A stretch of DNA of 64,000 bases from Bradyrhizobium sp. AZCC 1719. Its GTDB lineage: Bacteria; Pseudomonadota; Alphaproteobacteria; Rhizobiales; Xanthobacteraceae. Below the pieces are notes generated by a model. The model did not search any database. It was not told the DNA's origin and worked only from the letters and a program-made list of their open reading frames with translations. Positions 26,727 through 43,803 of this stretch are shown here, in pieces. The position numbers and the translations under genes are program-made. Position 1 is the first letter of the stretch; each line of letters starts with the position of its first letter. The DNA lies in NCBI RefSeq assembly GCF_036924525.1, contig NZ_JAZHRU010000001.1, positions 4,183,001 through 4,247,000 on the forward strand, read 5' to 3'.

Positions 26727-29120
26727 TCAACTGGCCAGCGCCAGCCGGATCATCCGGGCAAGCTCGGACTTGCGATAGGGCTTTGCGAGCAGCAGCACGC
26801 CGGAATCCAGGCGGCCGTGATGGACGATGGCGTTTTCGGTATATCCCGAGGTGTAGAGCGTCTTGAGGCCAGGCCGGCGCTTCAGTGCTTCGTCGACGAG
26901 TTGGCGGCCGTTCATGATGCCGGGCATGATCACGTCGGTAAACAGCAGATCGACGTTCGAGACATCGTCGATGATGCGCAACGCATCGGAAGCGTTGGCT
27001 GCCTCCAGGGTGGTGTAGCCCAGGCTCTCGATCTGGGTCATCACATAGCGCCGCACCAGCGCATCGTCCTCGACGACGAGGACAGTTTCGTTGCCGCCCT
27101 CGATATTTCCCGAGACCAGCGCTTCCGCCGCGGTCTGCTGCAATCCCGTTGCCCGCGGCAAATAGATCTTGACGGACGTGCCGTGGCCTTCCTCGCTGTA
27201 GATCTTGACGTGGCCGCCCGACTGCTTGACGAAGCCGAACACCATGCTCAGCCCGAGGCCGGTGCCCCTGCCGACTTCCTTGGTCGTGAAAAAGGGTTCG
27301 AATACCCGTTCGAGCAGCGCAGGCGGGATTCCGGAGCCGGTGTCGCTGACTGCGATCATGACGTAATTGCCTGATGTGACCTCGCTGTGCATGCTCGCAT
27401 AGTTTTCGTCGAGGAAGACATTGCTGGTCTCGAGCGCAAGCTTGCCGCCATTGGGCATGGCGTCACGCGCGTTGATGGCCAGATTGAGGACGGCCGTGGT
27501 GAGCTGGTTCGGATCGGCCAGCGCGGTCCACGCATCCTCGGCCAGTAGCGGCGTGATTTCGATGTGTTCGCCGAGCGTGGGGTGCAGCAGCTTGGCGGCC
27601 TCCAGCACCAGCGCATTGACGTCGACTTCGACGGGCTGCAGCGGCTGCTTGCGGGCAAAGGCGAGCAGATGTTTGGTCAAATTGGCCCCGCGTTCGGCGG
27701 CCTCATCGATCAGCTTGGCGACGGCGGCGAGCTGGGGCTGATCGGCGACCGCTTCTTCCAGAATGCCGATGGTGCCGGTGATCACGGTCAGGATGTTGTT
27801 GAAGTCGTGCGCGACGCCGCCTGTGAGCTGGCCGACCGCATCCATCTTCTGCACATGCCGCAACTGGGCTTCCGCGGCCTGCTTTTCGGTCAGGTCGCGG
27901 CCGATGAAGAAGTGGCGGCGGACTGGCTCCGACCACGTCCCGGTCCAGTTCAGCGCGACTGATTTGCCCTCCTTGCTGATATAGCGCGTCTCGAAATTGC
28001 GCTTGCTTTGTCCCCGTCGCCCCACCCGCATCTCCTTGCGGGTGTGTTCGAGGTCGTCGGGGTGGATGAACTTGATCGCGTTATGTCCGACCATTTCCGA
28101 CGGCTGATAGCCGAGGATGTCGGTGACGCTCGGGCTGACCTGGATCAAATTCCCGACAGAATCGCTTACCAGGATGAGGTCGTTCGAAGATTCGAATATG
28201 CGCCGCCGCTCTTCCATCTCCTGGTCAAGCGCCTGCTCCGTTCGCTTGCTTTCCGTACGCGATGTTCCGAGCAGGCGCGCGAGCTTGGCTTGCAGGCCGA
28301 CATTGTCGACGAGCAGCACGGCGAGCACGAAACTCGCGGCGCAGAGGCCGTAGATGCGGCCGAGATAGAAGCCGACATCGAACCGTGCCTCGTTCAGGAT
28401 CGCCGAGAGGGCGATGTCGAACAACCAGGCGCTCATCACGACCATCAGCCAGACGTCGAGAACGAAGTGCGGCCTGCGAAGCCACAGCACGATCAATGCA
28501 GCGAAGCTCTGGCACCATACGGTCGAAACCACGGCGAGCATGACGGGCGTGTAATGACCGCCGCTCAGAAGAATCGGCAGACGATCGTGCTGCGCGGTGA
28601 CGAGCCAGGTGAATGCGGTCATCGCGACACTGACCGCAACGATGCTCGTAACGACGGCCGCGCCGGCCGAGCCTCGCATCTTGTCGTTGTCGGTCGCCTT
28701 CAGTAGCGCGTAACCGAGCACCAATAGCGGGAATACGCCGTGCCAGACCATATAGAGCCAAACGGTGGTCTGCGGTCCCGCGCCGAGCAGCCCGCCGGGC
28801 GCAAACAGGCCGGGAAAGGTGAGGGCGTGGACGATCGCCGCCATCGCCGTGAACAAATATCCGCTCGCCAGCAACAGCAGCCCCCGTGAGCGGGTAATCG
28901 CGAACTGTGAAAACAGCAGGACAGCGGTGATCAGGTCGTTGATCGCCAATGCGGACTGGTAGCTCGCGACGAACGCCGGGACCGGGGCAAGCGGCACGCC
29001 GGCAAACGGCACGGCGCAGGCGAACAGTATCGCCGAGATGCCGACCACGGCCAGCGCAGCCATGCGATCGCTGCGCGTTGCCTTCATCGTGGAAAGAAAG
29101 ATGTTGCGCTCGTCACCCAT
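26727..29120 (-). CDS. MASE4-like membrane hybrid histidine kinase (PAS-HisKA-HATPase-receiver)
   Basis: 797 residues. Eight or so membrane helices fill residues 20-290 with a MASE4-like pattern. A coiled coil and a PAS domain follow (about 320-420), then HisKA with H438 in GGVAHDFNNIL, HATPase (about 550-660; NLAINARDAMPNGG, GTGLGLSMV), and a C-terminal receiver (about 680-797; phosphoacceptor Asp in LLFTDVIMPG). The ATG at 29120 has GGAAG just upstream; 29 extra upstream codons are rejected. This is the NtrB-like HDFNN class of hybrid kinases common in rhizobia. The signal is unknown. It is divergent from the single-receiver gene. Confidence 0.9.
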   Translation of the reverse strand: MGDERNIFLSTMKATRSDRMAALAVVGISAILFACAVPFAGVPLAPVPAFVASYQSALAINDLITAVLLFSQFAITRSRGLLLLASGYLFTAMAAIVHALTFPGLFAPGGLLGAGPQTTVWLYMVWHGVFPLLVLGYALLKATDNDKMRGSAGAAVVTSIVAVSVAMTAFTWLVTAQHDRLPILLSGGHYTPVMLAVVSTVWCQSFAALIVLWLRRPHFVLDVWLMVVMSAWLFDIALSAILNEARFDVGFYLGRIYGLCAASFVLAVLLVDNVGLQAKLARLLGTSRTESKRTEQALDQEMEERRRIFESSNDLILVSDSVGNLIQVSPSVTDILGYQPSEMVGHNAIKFIHPDDLEHTRKEMRVGRRGQSKRNFETRYISKEGKSVALNWTGTWSEPVRRHFFIGRDLTEKQAAEAQLRHVQKMDAVGQLTGGVAHDFNNILTVITGTIGILEEAVADQPQLAAVAKLIDEAAERGANLTKHLLAFARKQPLQPVEVDVNALVLEAAKLLHPTLGEHIEITPLLAEDAWTALADPNQLTTAVLNLAINARDAMPNGGKLALETSNVFLDENYASMHSEVTSGNYVMIAVSDTGSGIPPALLERVFEPFFTTKEVGRGTGLGLSMVFGFVKQSGGHVKIYSEEGHGTSVKIYLPRATGLQQTAAEALVSGNIEGGNETVLVVEDDALVRRYVMTQIESLGYTTLEAANASDALRIIDDVSNVDLLFTDVIMPGIMNGRQLVDEALKRRPGLKTLYTSGYTENAIVHHGRLDSGVLLLAKPYRKSELARMIRLALAS

Positions 29121-29422
29121 GTCGTCTTCCGGCCAAACTGGCAGCGCACGCGCCATCACAGAAGCTATGAGACCCGCAACAACAATGCATCCGATGCGGC
29201 CGGACATCCAGCCGATACCAGCAGGAATCGCACCGCCAAGCTACGCTAGCGGCGCCGCGGCGGGAATCAACCCAAGGTCACGTATCTATCACCTGAAGGA
29301 AACAGCAGGGGAAGCCGATTGGGGTAACCACCTCTTTACCGACCGGCTGAATAAAGACTGTGGAACTGCCGAAACCCACGGAGTCTCGTCGTAAGCTCGT
29401 GCGACCGACCCGGGAGGCTTCG

Positions 29423-29821
29423 ATGCCCCGCGTGCTTGTTGTTGACGATCAGGCCGGCGTCCGCACGATGATTTCCATCGTGCTGCGTATCCATCGTTTC
29501 GAAATCGTCGAGGCAGACAGCGCCGCATCTGCATTGAAGCTGTTCGAAGATACGAGCTTCGACCTTGCGATCGTCGACATCTTTTTGCAGGGCACCAACG
29601 GCTCCGATCTGATTGCGGCGATGCGCGCCCGCGTGCCGGGCCTGCCCGTTATTGCGATTTCGGGAATGACCGCGCTGGACTTTCTGTCCGAAACGCCAGA
29701 ACTTTCCGACGTCATCTGTCTGCAGAAGCCGTTTCGTCCGCTGGATTTGATGCGTGCAATCGAATTGGCGATGGGACCGGCCCGATCGCAGCGCGCTGCC
29801 GTTGCGGGGGCAATGCGTTAG
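29423..29821 (+). CDS. Single-domain response regulator
   Basis: 132 residues, receiver domain only: acidic pocket D8-D9 (LVVDDQAG), phosphoacceptor D52 (LAIVDIFLQG), the Thr/Ser region ISGMT and Lys in LQKPF. There is no output domain, so it should act as a phosphate shuttle or sink. ATG 29423 has GGGAGG 5 bases upstream; the GTG at 29360 is less likely. It is convergent with the HWE kinase (stops 5 bases apart) and divergent from the MASE4-like kinase, so it probably belongs to the same signalling network. Confidence 0.88.
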   Translation: MPRVLVVDDQAGVRTMISIVLRIHRFEIVEADSAASALKLFEDTSFDLAIVDIFLQGTNGSDLIAAMRARVPGLPVIAISGMTALDFLSETPELSDVICLQKPFRPLDLMRAIELAMGPARSQRAAVAGAMR

Positions 29822-29826
29822 CAGTC

Positions 29827-31323
29827 TTACCGCTCGGCGCGTCGCAGACCATTGCCATCGACAGTAACCTCGATGAGCGAAACCGGATCGGTGGCAAACT
29901 GCCGTTGCGACAACGGAACCGACAGGCGGCAAACGAGTCCTTCCGGGCGCCAGTCGAATTCCGCGCGGCCACCAAGCTGCGACTCGATGCTGGCGATGAC
30001 GCTTCTGGTTCCGAACCCTCGCGACACCGGCTTCTCGACATGTGGCCCACCAGTCTCCGACCATATGATCTTGAGAAGGCCCGCCTGGTCTTCCCAACTC
30101 ACCGACAGCCGGCCCGACAGCGCAGACAGCGCGCCGTACTTCGCCGAATTGGTGACGAGCTCGTGCAGCGCCAGCGCAACCGTCTGGGCCGTCGCCGGCT
30201 CGAATTGGACCTCCGGACCGGACAAGTCGATCTGCTCGCCGGTGGAATAGGGCGCCAGCTCCTCCGCGATCAATTTCCTTATCTCGGCGCCTTGCCAGCT
30301 CGACAACGAGAGCACGGTGTGCACACGCGCAAGCGCATTGATCCGTCCTTCGACGGAACGGACGTAGCTCTTCACATTCTCGCCGCGCGTCAGCCGGACG
30401 ATGGATTGCGCGAGCGCCAGCGCGTTCTTGGCGCGGTGGTCGACCTCCCGGGCCAGCAGGCTTTGCCGCTCCTCGGCCTGCTTGCGTTCGGTGATGTCGA
30501 CGGTGACGCCGCTGACGCGGATGACGCGGCCGCCCTTGTCGGTGCTTGCCGCCGCCGTTCCCGCGCACCAGCGCACCTCGCCATTCGGCCGGATGATGCG
30601 GAATTCCGCTTCGTATGACTTCGCGCCCCGGGCGAAGCTGGCCCACGCCTCGTGCAATTCATGAACGTCCTCAGGGTGAAGCAGCGCCTGGATATTGGCC
30701 GGCGTCAGTTCGAACTTGCCGGGATCGACGCCGAGGATCTGATACTGGCCTTCGTCCCACATGAAGTCGCCATTGACCCAGTCCCAGTCCCAGGAGCCCA
30801 TCTTTCCGGCCGCGATCGCCAGACTGCGGCGCTGCTCGCTTTCCAGAAGCCTGGCATGCGATTCCTCGAGTTCAGCGGTGCGCGCGCGAACCCGGTCCTC
30901 GAGTTCGACGTTGAGCCGTTCGAGCTGGCGCGTTTTGCGATAGAGCTCCGCGAACACCTTGATCTTGGCGCGCAACACTTCGGGCACGACAGGCACCGGA
31001 ACGTAGTCGACCGCGCCCATCTCATAGCCACGCAGCCGGTCGATATCGCTAACCTGGATCGCGGAGATGAAGATCATCGCCGTCTTCTGGAAGCGGGGAT
31101 GTTCGCGGATCATGGCCGCGAGCTCGAACCCGTCGAGTTCCGGCATGCAGACGTCGACCAGGATGATGGCAACATCGTTCTTGAGCAGGAATTCGAGCGC
31201 TTCGCGCCCGGACGAGGCCTTGACCAGGTTCTCGCCGAGTTCTTTCAGGATGACCTCATAGGCGAGCAGCTTCGCCGGCTGATCGTCAACCAGAAGAATG
31301 TTTACCTTCTCTTGATCCATCAT
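29827..31323 (-). CDS. Receiver-PAS-HWE histidine kinase
   Basis: 498 residues, soluble. N-terminal receiver (5-120, phosphoacceptor D57 in IILVDVCMPELDG), a coiled coil (130-165), a PAS domain with PAC (about 170-282; FRIIRPNGEVRWC), and an HWE-type kinase domain with H296 in REVDHRAKNALALAQ and the N box LALHELVTNSAKYGALS. The start is one of two adjacent ATGs, 31323 or 31320. Only 13 bases separate it from the stop of the giant kinase, so the two form one operon. The receiver is likely phosphorylated by the giant kinase, giving a branched relay. Confidence 0.92.
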   Translation of the reverse strand: MMDQEKVNILLVDDQPAKLLAYEVILKELGENLVKASSGREALEFLLKNDVAIILVDVCMPELDGFELAAMIREHPRFQKTAMIFISAIQVSDIDRLRGYEMGAVDYVPVPVVPEVLRAKIKVFAELYRKTRQLERLNVELEDRVRARTAELEESHARLLESEQRRSLAIAAGKMGSWDWDWVNGDFMWDEGQYQILGVDPGKFELTPANIQALLHPEDVHELHEAWASFARGAKSYEAEFRIIRPNGEVRWCAGTAAASTDKGGRVIRVSGVTVDITERKQAEERQSLLAREVDHRAKNALALAQSIVRLTRGENVKSYVRSVEGRINALARVHTVLSLSSWQGAEIRKLIAEELAPYSTGEQIDLSGPEVQFEPATAQTVALALHELVTNSAKYGALSALSGRLSVSWEDQAGLLKIIWSETGGPHVEKPVSRGFGTRSVIASIESQLGGRAEFDWRPEGLVCRLSVPLSQRQFATDPVSLIEVTVDGNGLRRAER

Positions 31324-31336
31324 CTGTTTACGCCGG

Positions 31337-37627
<6,291 letters not shown>

Positions 37628-37834
37628 GGTGTCTCCTCGGCCAGTTCGCGCAAAAATCTCAAAATCTCATTGGCTGAGATGCAATTTCACGAATAGACCC
37701 GCTGCCCCGCGGCAGATCAAGCTGGAATAACGGTTAAGGTCGTGAAATCAATGACATGGAACTCAGCCCCAACTTTCCACAATGCCGTGGGAACCCAATT
37801 GTTCCGCCCGGTTAAAAATTATTTGGAACCAAAA

Positions 37835-37864
37835 ATAAAAACGCCCCGGTAGGCCGGGGCGTTT
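37835..37864 (-). terminator. Rho-independent terminator of livK
   Basis: Perfect 8-bp stem (37842-37849 with 37854-37861), 4-base loop, then TTTTTATTT on the minus strand. It lies 30 bases after the stop codon of the binding-protein gene and before the poly-HAMP kinase gene, so it isolates the two. Confidence 0.9.
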
Positions 37865-37893
37865 GATGTTTTCGGTGCTGATCGTCGAAGGGA

Positions 37894-39012
37894 TCAGGAG
37901 CCCTTCGGATTGATCTCGGCGTAGTTGCCCTTGGCGTCCCATTTGTAGACGACGTAGTCGATCACCTTGATGTCACCCTTGGCATCGAAGCCCAGCTTGC
38001 CGAGCACGGTATCCCATTCACCGGCCTTGATGGTCTCCATCACCTTCTTCGGATCGGTGGTCTTGGCCTTCGCCACGGCCTGCGACCAGACCTGCATCGC
38101 GGCGTAGGTGTAGAGGGTGTAGCCTTCGGGATCGATGTTCTTGCCCTTGAACTTCTCGACGATCGCCTTGGCGGTTGCCTTGTTGCGCGGGTCGGGACCG
38201 AAGGTGAACAGCGTGCCTTCGGCGGCGGGACCTGCGATCGAAGCGAACTCCTTGTCGTTCAAGGCGTCGCCCGCCATCAACACTGTCTTGAGGCCTTGGT
38301 CGCGCATCTGGCGCAGGATCAGGCCGGATTCCTGGTGGTAACCGCCGACAAAGACCAGATCGATACTGTCGCGCTTCAGGCGCGACACGATCGCGTTAAA
38401 ATCCTTGTCGCCCTTGTTGTAGGACTCGAACATCTTCTCGGTGACGCCGGCCTTGTTGAGCGCCTTCTTGGTTTCGTCGGCAAGGCCCTTGCCGTAGGTG
38501 GTCTTGTCGTTGAGGATGGCGACGTTCTTGCCCTTGTAGTTCTTGACGATGTAGTCGGCGGCAACCAGGCCCTGCTGGTCGTCGCGGCCGCAGACACGCG
38601 CCACGTTCCAGAGCTTGCGCTCGGTGAACAGCGGGTTGGTCGAGGCCGGCGTGATCTGCAGCACGTTGCCGTCGGCGTAGGCTTCCGACGCCGGGATCGA
38701 CGACGACGAGCAGAAGTGACCGGCAACGAAGGGAATTTTTGCGCTGGCGAATTTTTCCGCGATCGAGCGCGCCTGCTTCGGGTCGCAGGCATCGTCGCCG
38801 ACCTGCAGCGCCAGCTTCTTGCCGAGCACGCCGCCGGCGGCATTGATGTCGGCCACCGCCTGTTCGGCACCGTTCTTCATCTGCCGGCCGAATGCGGATT
38901 CGCCGCCCGTCATCGGGCCCGCCACTGCGATGGAGATGTCCTGCGCCAGCGCCGTTGTCGATAGCGCCAGCGATGCGCCCAATGCCAGGCCGATGAGTTT
39001 CAGTGATTTCAT
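37894..39012 (-). CDS. livK: Branched-chain amino-acid-type ABC transporter binding protein
   Basis: Periplasmic ligand-binding protein (372 residues) with a Sec signal (1-23, cleavage in ALAQ) and the Peripla_BP_6 fold: ISIAVAGPMTGGESAFGRQM, DDACDPKQARSIAEKF, a conserved Cys pair (DDACD and GHFCSSS) and the hinge TTYGKGLADE. It should bind leucine/isoleucine/valine or related ligands and deliver them to LivHM. The ATG at 39012 follows GAGG; the 48-residue extension lacks any signal. It is 307 bases downstream of livF, with a repeat in between and its own terminator, so it may have its own promoter. Confidence 0.9.
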   Translation of the reverse strand: MKSLKLIGLALGASLALSTTALAQDISIAVAGPMTGGESAFGRQMKNGAEQAVADINAAGGVLGKKLALQVGDDACDPKQARSIAEKFASAKIPFVAGHFCSSSSIPASEAYADGNVLQITPASTNPLFTERKLWNVARVCGRDDQQGLVAADYIVKNYKGKNVAILNDKTTYGKGLADETKKALNKAGVTEKMFESYNKGDKDFNAIVSRLKRDSIDLVFVGGYHQESGLILRQMRDQGLKTVLMAGDALNDKEFASIAGPAAEGTLFTFGPDPRNKATAKAIVEKFKGKNIDPEGYTLYTYAAMQVWSQAVAKAKTTDPKKVMETIKAGEWDTVLGKLGFDAKGDIKVIDYVVYKWDAKGNYAEINPKGS

Positions 39013-39319
39013 GAGGTGTCCTCGCAGGTCAGTCGATTTCAGGAAGCACCCGGCAGGCCGGGTACCAAAATCACGCCTATTGTCGGCTGATTTTACGGCG
39101 AAGTCATCGGCAATTTTCGGGCAAATCCACGGTCCGTTCGCAGCATCTTGCCGCACTTCGTGTCCCGGACGCGGTGCAGCGCCCTTCAGCGCTGCTCCGC
39201 AGAGCCGGGACCTGTTAGGGATGGACCCCCGGATCAGCAGCGCACCGCCATAGCGCGTCGAAGACGCGCGTAAACGCGCTTATGGCGCTGCGCAGCATCC
39301 GGGGAACGCACTCGGAGCG
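39013..39319. other. 307-bp gap between livF and livK with family B repeat
   Basis: About half of it (39155-39305) is a palindromic repeat. The rest, next to the livK start, is probably the livK promoter/leader; I could not pick out a clear -35/-10 pair. No coding sequence seen. Confidence 0.5.
39155..39305. repeat. Palindromic repeat, family B, copy 1
   Basis: Begins CTTCGTGTCCCGGACGCGG and continues GCAGAGCCGGGACC, the same series as at 43655-43772. The right part carries an extra palindrome (CCATAGCGCGTCGAAGACGC and its reverse). It lies between the livF stop and livK. Confidence 0.7.
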
Positions 39320-40062
39320 TTACTCCCGCCGGCCGCCCTCCAGATAGGCGGCGCGGATTTCCGGGCGCTGCAGCAATTCGCTGCCGGTTCCGGACAGCGT
39401 AATCAGGCCGTTGACCATGACATAGCCGCGATGGGCCAGTTTCAGCGCGTGGTTGGCGTTCTGCTCGACGATCAGCACGGTCAGGCCGTCCTGCCGGTTC
39501 AGGGTCCGGATCGCATCGAAAATCTGCCGCGCGATCAGGGGGGCCAGCCCCAGCGACGGCTCGTCCAGCATCAACAGGCGCGGCCGGCTCATCAGGGCAC
39601 GGCCGATCGCCAGCATCTGCTGCTCGCCGCCGGACAGCGTGCCGCCGCGCTGGGTCATGCGTTCCTTGAGCCGCGGGAACAACGCGAACACGCGTTCCAG
39701 CCCGCTCGCCCGATCGGCCTCGCTGCTGTCGGTCGCGTCAGCGCCCATCTGCAGGTTTTCCGCCACGCTCATGCGCGGGAAAATCCGCCGGCCTTCTGGG
39801 GACTGGGCGATGCGCAGCCGCGCAATCTCATGCGTCGGAACGTCGGTGATGTCCCGGCCGTCGAATTCGATGCGGCCCGCGCGGGCGCGGGGCCGGCCGA
39901 AGATCGTCATCATCAGCGTCGACTTGCCGGCGCCGTTGGCACCGATCAGAGCGACGATCTCGCCGGCATTGATGTCGAGATCGACGCCCTTCAGCGCCTC
40001 GATCTTGCCGTAGGCCGCCCGCAGCGAGCGGATCGCGAGCAGGGGAGTTGCGGGTGACACGC

Positions 40063-40066
<4 letters not shown>
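39320..40066 (-). CDS. livF: Branched-chain amino-acid ABC transporter ATPase LivF
   Basis: ATP-hydrolysing subunit, 248 residues. Walker A GANGAGKST, signature TLSGGEQQMLAIGRAL, Walker B LLMLDEPSLGLAP and the switch His in VLIVEQN region are all present. I use the GTG at 40066, which overlaps the livG stop (GTGA); a GTG two codons later is also possible. Transcribed as livH-livM-livG-livF. It pairs with LivG at the inner face of the membrane. Confidence 0.93.
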
Positions 40067-40892
<826 letters not shown>

Positions 40893-40896
<4 letters not shown>

Positions 40897-42224
40897 CCGT
40901 GTCCCTCCTTGACGAGGTCGGACGAGATCGCCTGGCTGCGCTTGAGGAACACGGTCGGCGCGCGATGGCCGATCAGGCCGCGCGGCCGCCAGATCATCAA
41001 GAGCACCATCGCCATGCCGAACACCAGCATGCGGTACTGGTCGAGCCCGCGAAACAGCTCGAAGCCGCCGATCATGGTGAGCGCGGCCAAGGCTACGCCG
41101 AGCTGCGAGCCCATGCCGCCCAGCACCACGATCGCCAGCACCAGTGCCGATTCATGGAAGGTGAAGGATTCCGGGCTGATGAAGCCTTGTCTTGTAGCAA
41201 AGAACGCGCCGGCAAAACCGCCGAACATCGCCCCCGTCGCGAACGCGGTCAGCTTGGTCGTGGTGGTGTTGATGCCCAGCGCGCGGCAGGCGACTTCGTC
41301 CTCGCGCAGCGCCTCCCAGGCGCGGCCGAGGGGCAGGCGGCGCAGGCGGATCGTGACCCAGTTGGTGAGCAGCGCCAGCGCCAGGATAATGTAGAACAGA
41401 AATACGATGCGGTGTGTCGGCGAGAATTCGATGCCGAGCAGGGCCGCCAGCCCGTCATCGGCCGGCGTCAGCGGAATGCCGAACAGGGTCGGGCGGGGAA
41501 TGCCGGTGACGCCGTTCGGCCCGCCGGTCAGGGTCTGCCAGTTGATCAGGACGAGGCGGATGATCTCGCCGAAGGCCAGGGTGACGATGGCGAGATAGTC
41601 GCCACGCAGCCGCAGCACGGGAAAGCCCAGCAGCACGCCCCAGAAGGCGGCGAGAATGCCGGCCAGCGGCAGGCAGATCCAGAACGACAGCCCGAAATTG
41701 GTGGCGAGCAACGCATAGGAATAGGCGCCGACCGCATAGAACGCGACGTAGCCGAGGTCGAGCAGGCCGGCGAGCCCGACCACCACGTTGAGCCCCCAGC
41801 CGAGCATCACATAGGTCAGCACGAGGATGGCGAGGTCGAGAATGTAGCGCTCATCGTAGAAGAGGACCGGCACCAGGAACGTGAACACCAGCAGCACCGG
41901 CGCGATCAGGCGTCCGGCAAGCGACAGCGCGCTTTGCACCGAAGGTGGCACCACCCTGACGGTGTCGACCGGTCCCCACCAACGCCGCAGCAGCTCGACG
42001 AGGATGCTGCCGCCGAATACGGCCGCGACCATGATGGCGAGTTCGTCGAAGCGCGTCCAGTAGACCAATTGCCCTTGCGGGCCGGCCTCGGTGCGCACGC
42101 CGATCATCAGCGAAAACAGCACCAGCGCCACGAATGCGCTGATCAGCGCTTTCTTGAGGATAAAGGCGGCGCCTGGAGCGTGCGAGGTTTGGGCGGCGGG
42201 GGGTGCGCTCACGCTGCGGCCCAT
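40893..42224 (-). CDS. livM: Branched-chain amino-acid ABC transporter permease LivM
   Basis: 443 residues, ten or more membrane helices, with the LivM signature GLNVVVGLAGLLDLGYVAFYAVGAY and the late GGMGSQLGVALAALTMIG. The N-terminal 130 residues form an extra region with three helices, as in longer LivM proteins. The start overlaps the livH stop (TGATG). A partner of LivH in the membrane channel. Confidence 0.93.
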
Positions 42225-43141
42225 CAGACTTTTTCGACTTCAGGCCGGCCGAGCAGGCCGGTCGGAAGGAAGATCAGGACCACGATCAGGATCGAGAATG
42301 CGGCGACGTCCTTGTATTCGACCGAGAAATAGGCCGACCACAGCGTCTCGATCAGGCCGATCAGGAGACCACCGAGCATCGCCCCGGGCAGTGAGCCGAT
42401 GCCGCCGAGCACGGCCGCGGTGAATGCCTTGATGCCGGCGACGAAGCCCATGAAGAAATCGACCAGCCCGTAATAGAGCAGGTACATCATGCCGGCCACT
42501 GCAGCGAGCGCAGCGCCAATCACGAATGTCATGGAAATGGTGCGGTCGACATCGACGCCGAGCAGGGAGGCCATGGTCTGGTCCTGTTCGCAGGCGCGCA
42601 TGTCGCGGCCGAGCCGGGTGCTCGATACCAGCCAGGTGAACAGCGCGAGCAGCACGATGGTGGTGACGACGACGATGATCTGGATGTTGGAAAGCTGCAC
42701 GACAAAGCCTTCAGAACCCTCATGCAGGGTATAGCCGCCGGTGATGATCGGCGGCACCGGTTTGACGCGCGCGCCCTGCGCGACCTGCGAATAATTGGTC
42801 AGCACGAATGACATACCGATGGCGGAGAGCATCGGCGCCAGGCGGAACGAGTGCCGCAGCGGCCGGTAGGCGATGCGCTCGACCGTCCAGCCATAGAGCG
42901 CCGTGATCGCCATCGATACCAGCAGCACGACCAGCAGGATGAGCGGGATGGCGGTAAGCCCGAACGAGACCAGGATCAGGAAGGTGATCAGGGCGATGAA
43001 GCCGCCGATCATGAAAATATCGCCATGGGCGAAATTGATCATGCCGACGATGCCGTAGACCATGGTGTAGCCGATGGCGATCAGGCCGTAGATCGAGCCG
43101 AGCACGAGGCCGTTGATCAGTTGCTGGGCGAAATAATCCAT
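42224..43141 (-). CDS. livH: Branched-chain amino-acid ABC transporter permease LivH
   Basis: 305 residues with about eight membrane helices. QLINGLVLGSIYGLIAIGYTMVYGIVGMINFAHGD is the LivH N terminus and the late LGGIGSLPGAMLGGLLIGLIE the family signature. The ATG at 43141 is first in this conserved N terminus; the upstream in-frame extension is not conserved-looking. First gene of the livHMGF operon. The operon promoter should lie in 43142-43416, which it shares with a divergent small gene. Confidence 0.93.
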   Translation of the reverse strand: MDYFAQQLINGLVLGSIYGLIAIGYTMVYGIVGMINFAHGDIFMIGGFIALITFLILVSFGLTAIPLILLVVLLVSMAITALYGWTVERIAYRPLRHSFRLAPMLSAIGMSFVLTNYSQVAQGARVKPVPPIITGGYTLHEGSEGFVVQLSNIQIIVVVTTIVLLALFTWLVSSTRLGRDMRACEQDQTMASLLGVDVDRTISMTFVIGAALAAVAGMMYLLYYGLVDFFMGFVAGIKAFTAAVLGGIGSLPGAMLGGLLIGLIETLWSAYFSVEYKDVAAFSILIVVLIFLPTGLLGRPEVEKV

Positions 43142-43416
43142 GCGCTGCCGTTTGTTGTATGAGGACGCGGCGAGAGCTCCGGCAGCCCATGACGACGCGT
43201 CGTGGCATTTTCTAACAGTGGGAACTGGGGGCGGCAACAGCGCCGGCTGCGGCTTATTTGGCTTGTACAGAGCTAGTTTTTGCGCAGGCGGTTCCGGCGC
43301 CACAGTCCGGACACGGCGTTGCCTTCCGATGATCCCACCGGAACCGCTGTTCCGCTGCAACCGACGCCGTGGCTCTCCGTTGGTTCAGGTTACGCCTCAG
43401 CAACGGAGATGTCTCG

Positions 43417-43584
43417 ATGAGCATGAGCAAGATGAACCAGAACCCGGGCCAGCAGAACCAGAGCCCGGGTCAGAAGCCCGGTCAGCAGCAGCAGGGCGGC
43501 GGCCAGAAGCCGGGCCAGCAGCAGCAGGATCCGGGTCGTCAGGGCCAGAAACCCAGTCAGGATCCACGGCAGATGCCAGAATAA
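43417..43584 (+). CDS. Gln/Gly/Pro-rich low-complexity small protein
   Basis: 55 residues, built from degenerate repeats such as NPGQQNQSPGQKPGQQQQ and GGGQKPGQQQQDPGRQ, with no hydrophobic segment. GGAG lies 8 bases before the ATG and a good terminator follows 20 bases after the stop, so it is a real single-gene transcript. It should be disordered and basic. Function unknown; divergent from livH. Confidence 0.7.
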   Translation: MSMSKMNQNPGQQNQSPGQKPGQQQQGGGQKPGQQQQDPGRQGQKPSQDPRQMPE

Positions 43585-43603
43585 AAAAGTACATGCCAGA
43601 CAG

Positions 43604-43637
43604 AAAAGGCCCCGCCGAAAAGGTGGGGCTTTTCTTT
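43604..43637 (+). terminator. Rho-independent terminator of the Gln/Gly/Pro-rich gene
   Basis: Stem GCCCCGCC / GGTGGGGC (43609-43616 with 43622-43629, one G-T pair), GAAAA loop, flanked by AAAA and followed by TTTTCTTTTT. It begins 20 bases after the stop at 43584. Confidence 0.88.
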
Positions 43638-43654
43638 TTGTGCGCTGCCAACTT

Positions 43655-43772
43655 CGTGTCCCGGACGCGGCGCAGCGCCCTTGGCGGTGCGCCGCAGAGC
43701 CGGGACCCAGCCAACCGCTTGGGTCCCGGCTCTGCGTCGCGTCACTTCATGCCGCGCCGCGTCCGGGACACG
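43655..43772. repeat. Palindromic repeat, family B, copy 2
   Basis: Starts CGTGTCCCGGACGCGGCGCAG and ends with the reverse complement CGCGTCCGGGACACG; inner arms GCAGAGCCGGGACC and GGTCCCGGCTCTGC. It lies between two convergent genes (the small Gln-rich gene and pcaC), a usual place for such elements. Confidence 0.85.
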
Positions 43773-43803
43773 AGGATGAATCCCGGGCTGACGTGGCGCC
43801 CAG

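Noticed and set aside
40899..42332. Plus-strand ORF of 477 codons opposite livM
   Set aside because: Complement of a conserved permease; composition dominated by Gln/Glu/Arg/His typical of antisense frames.
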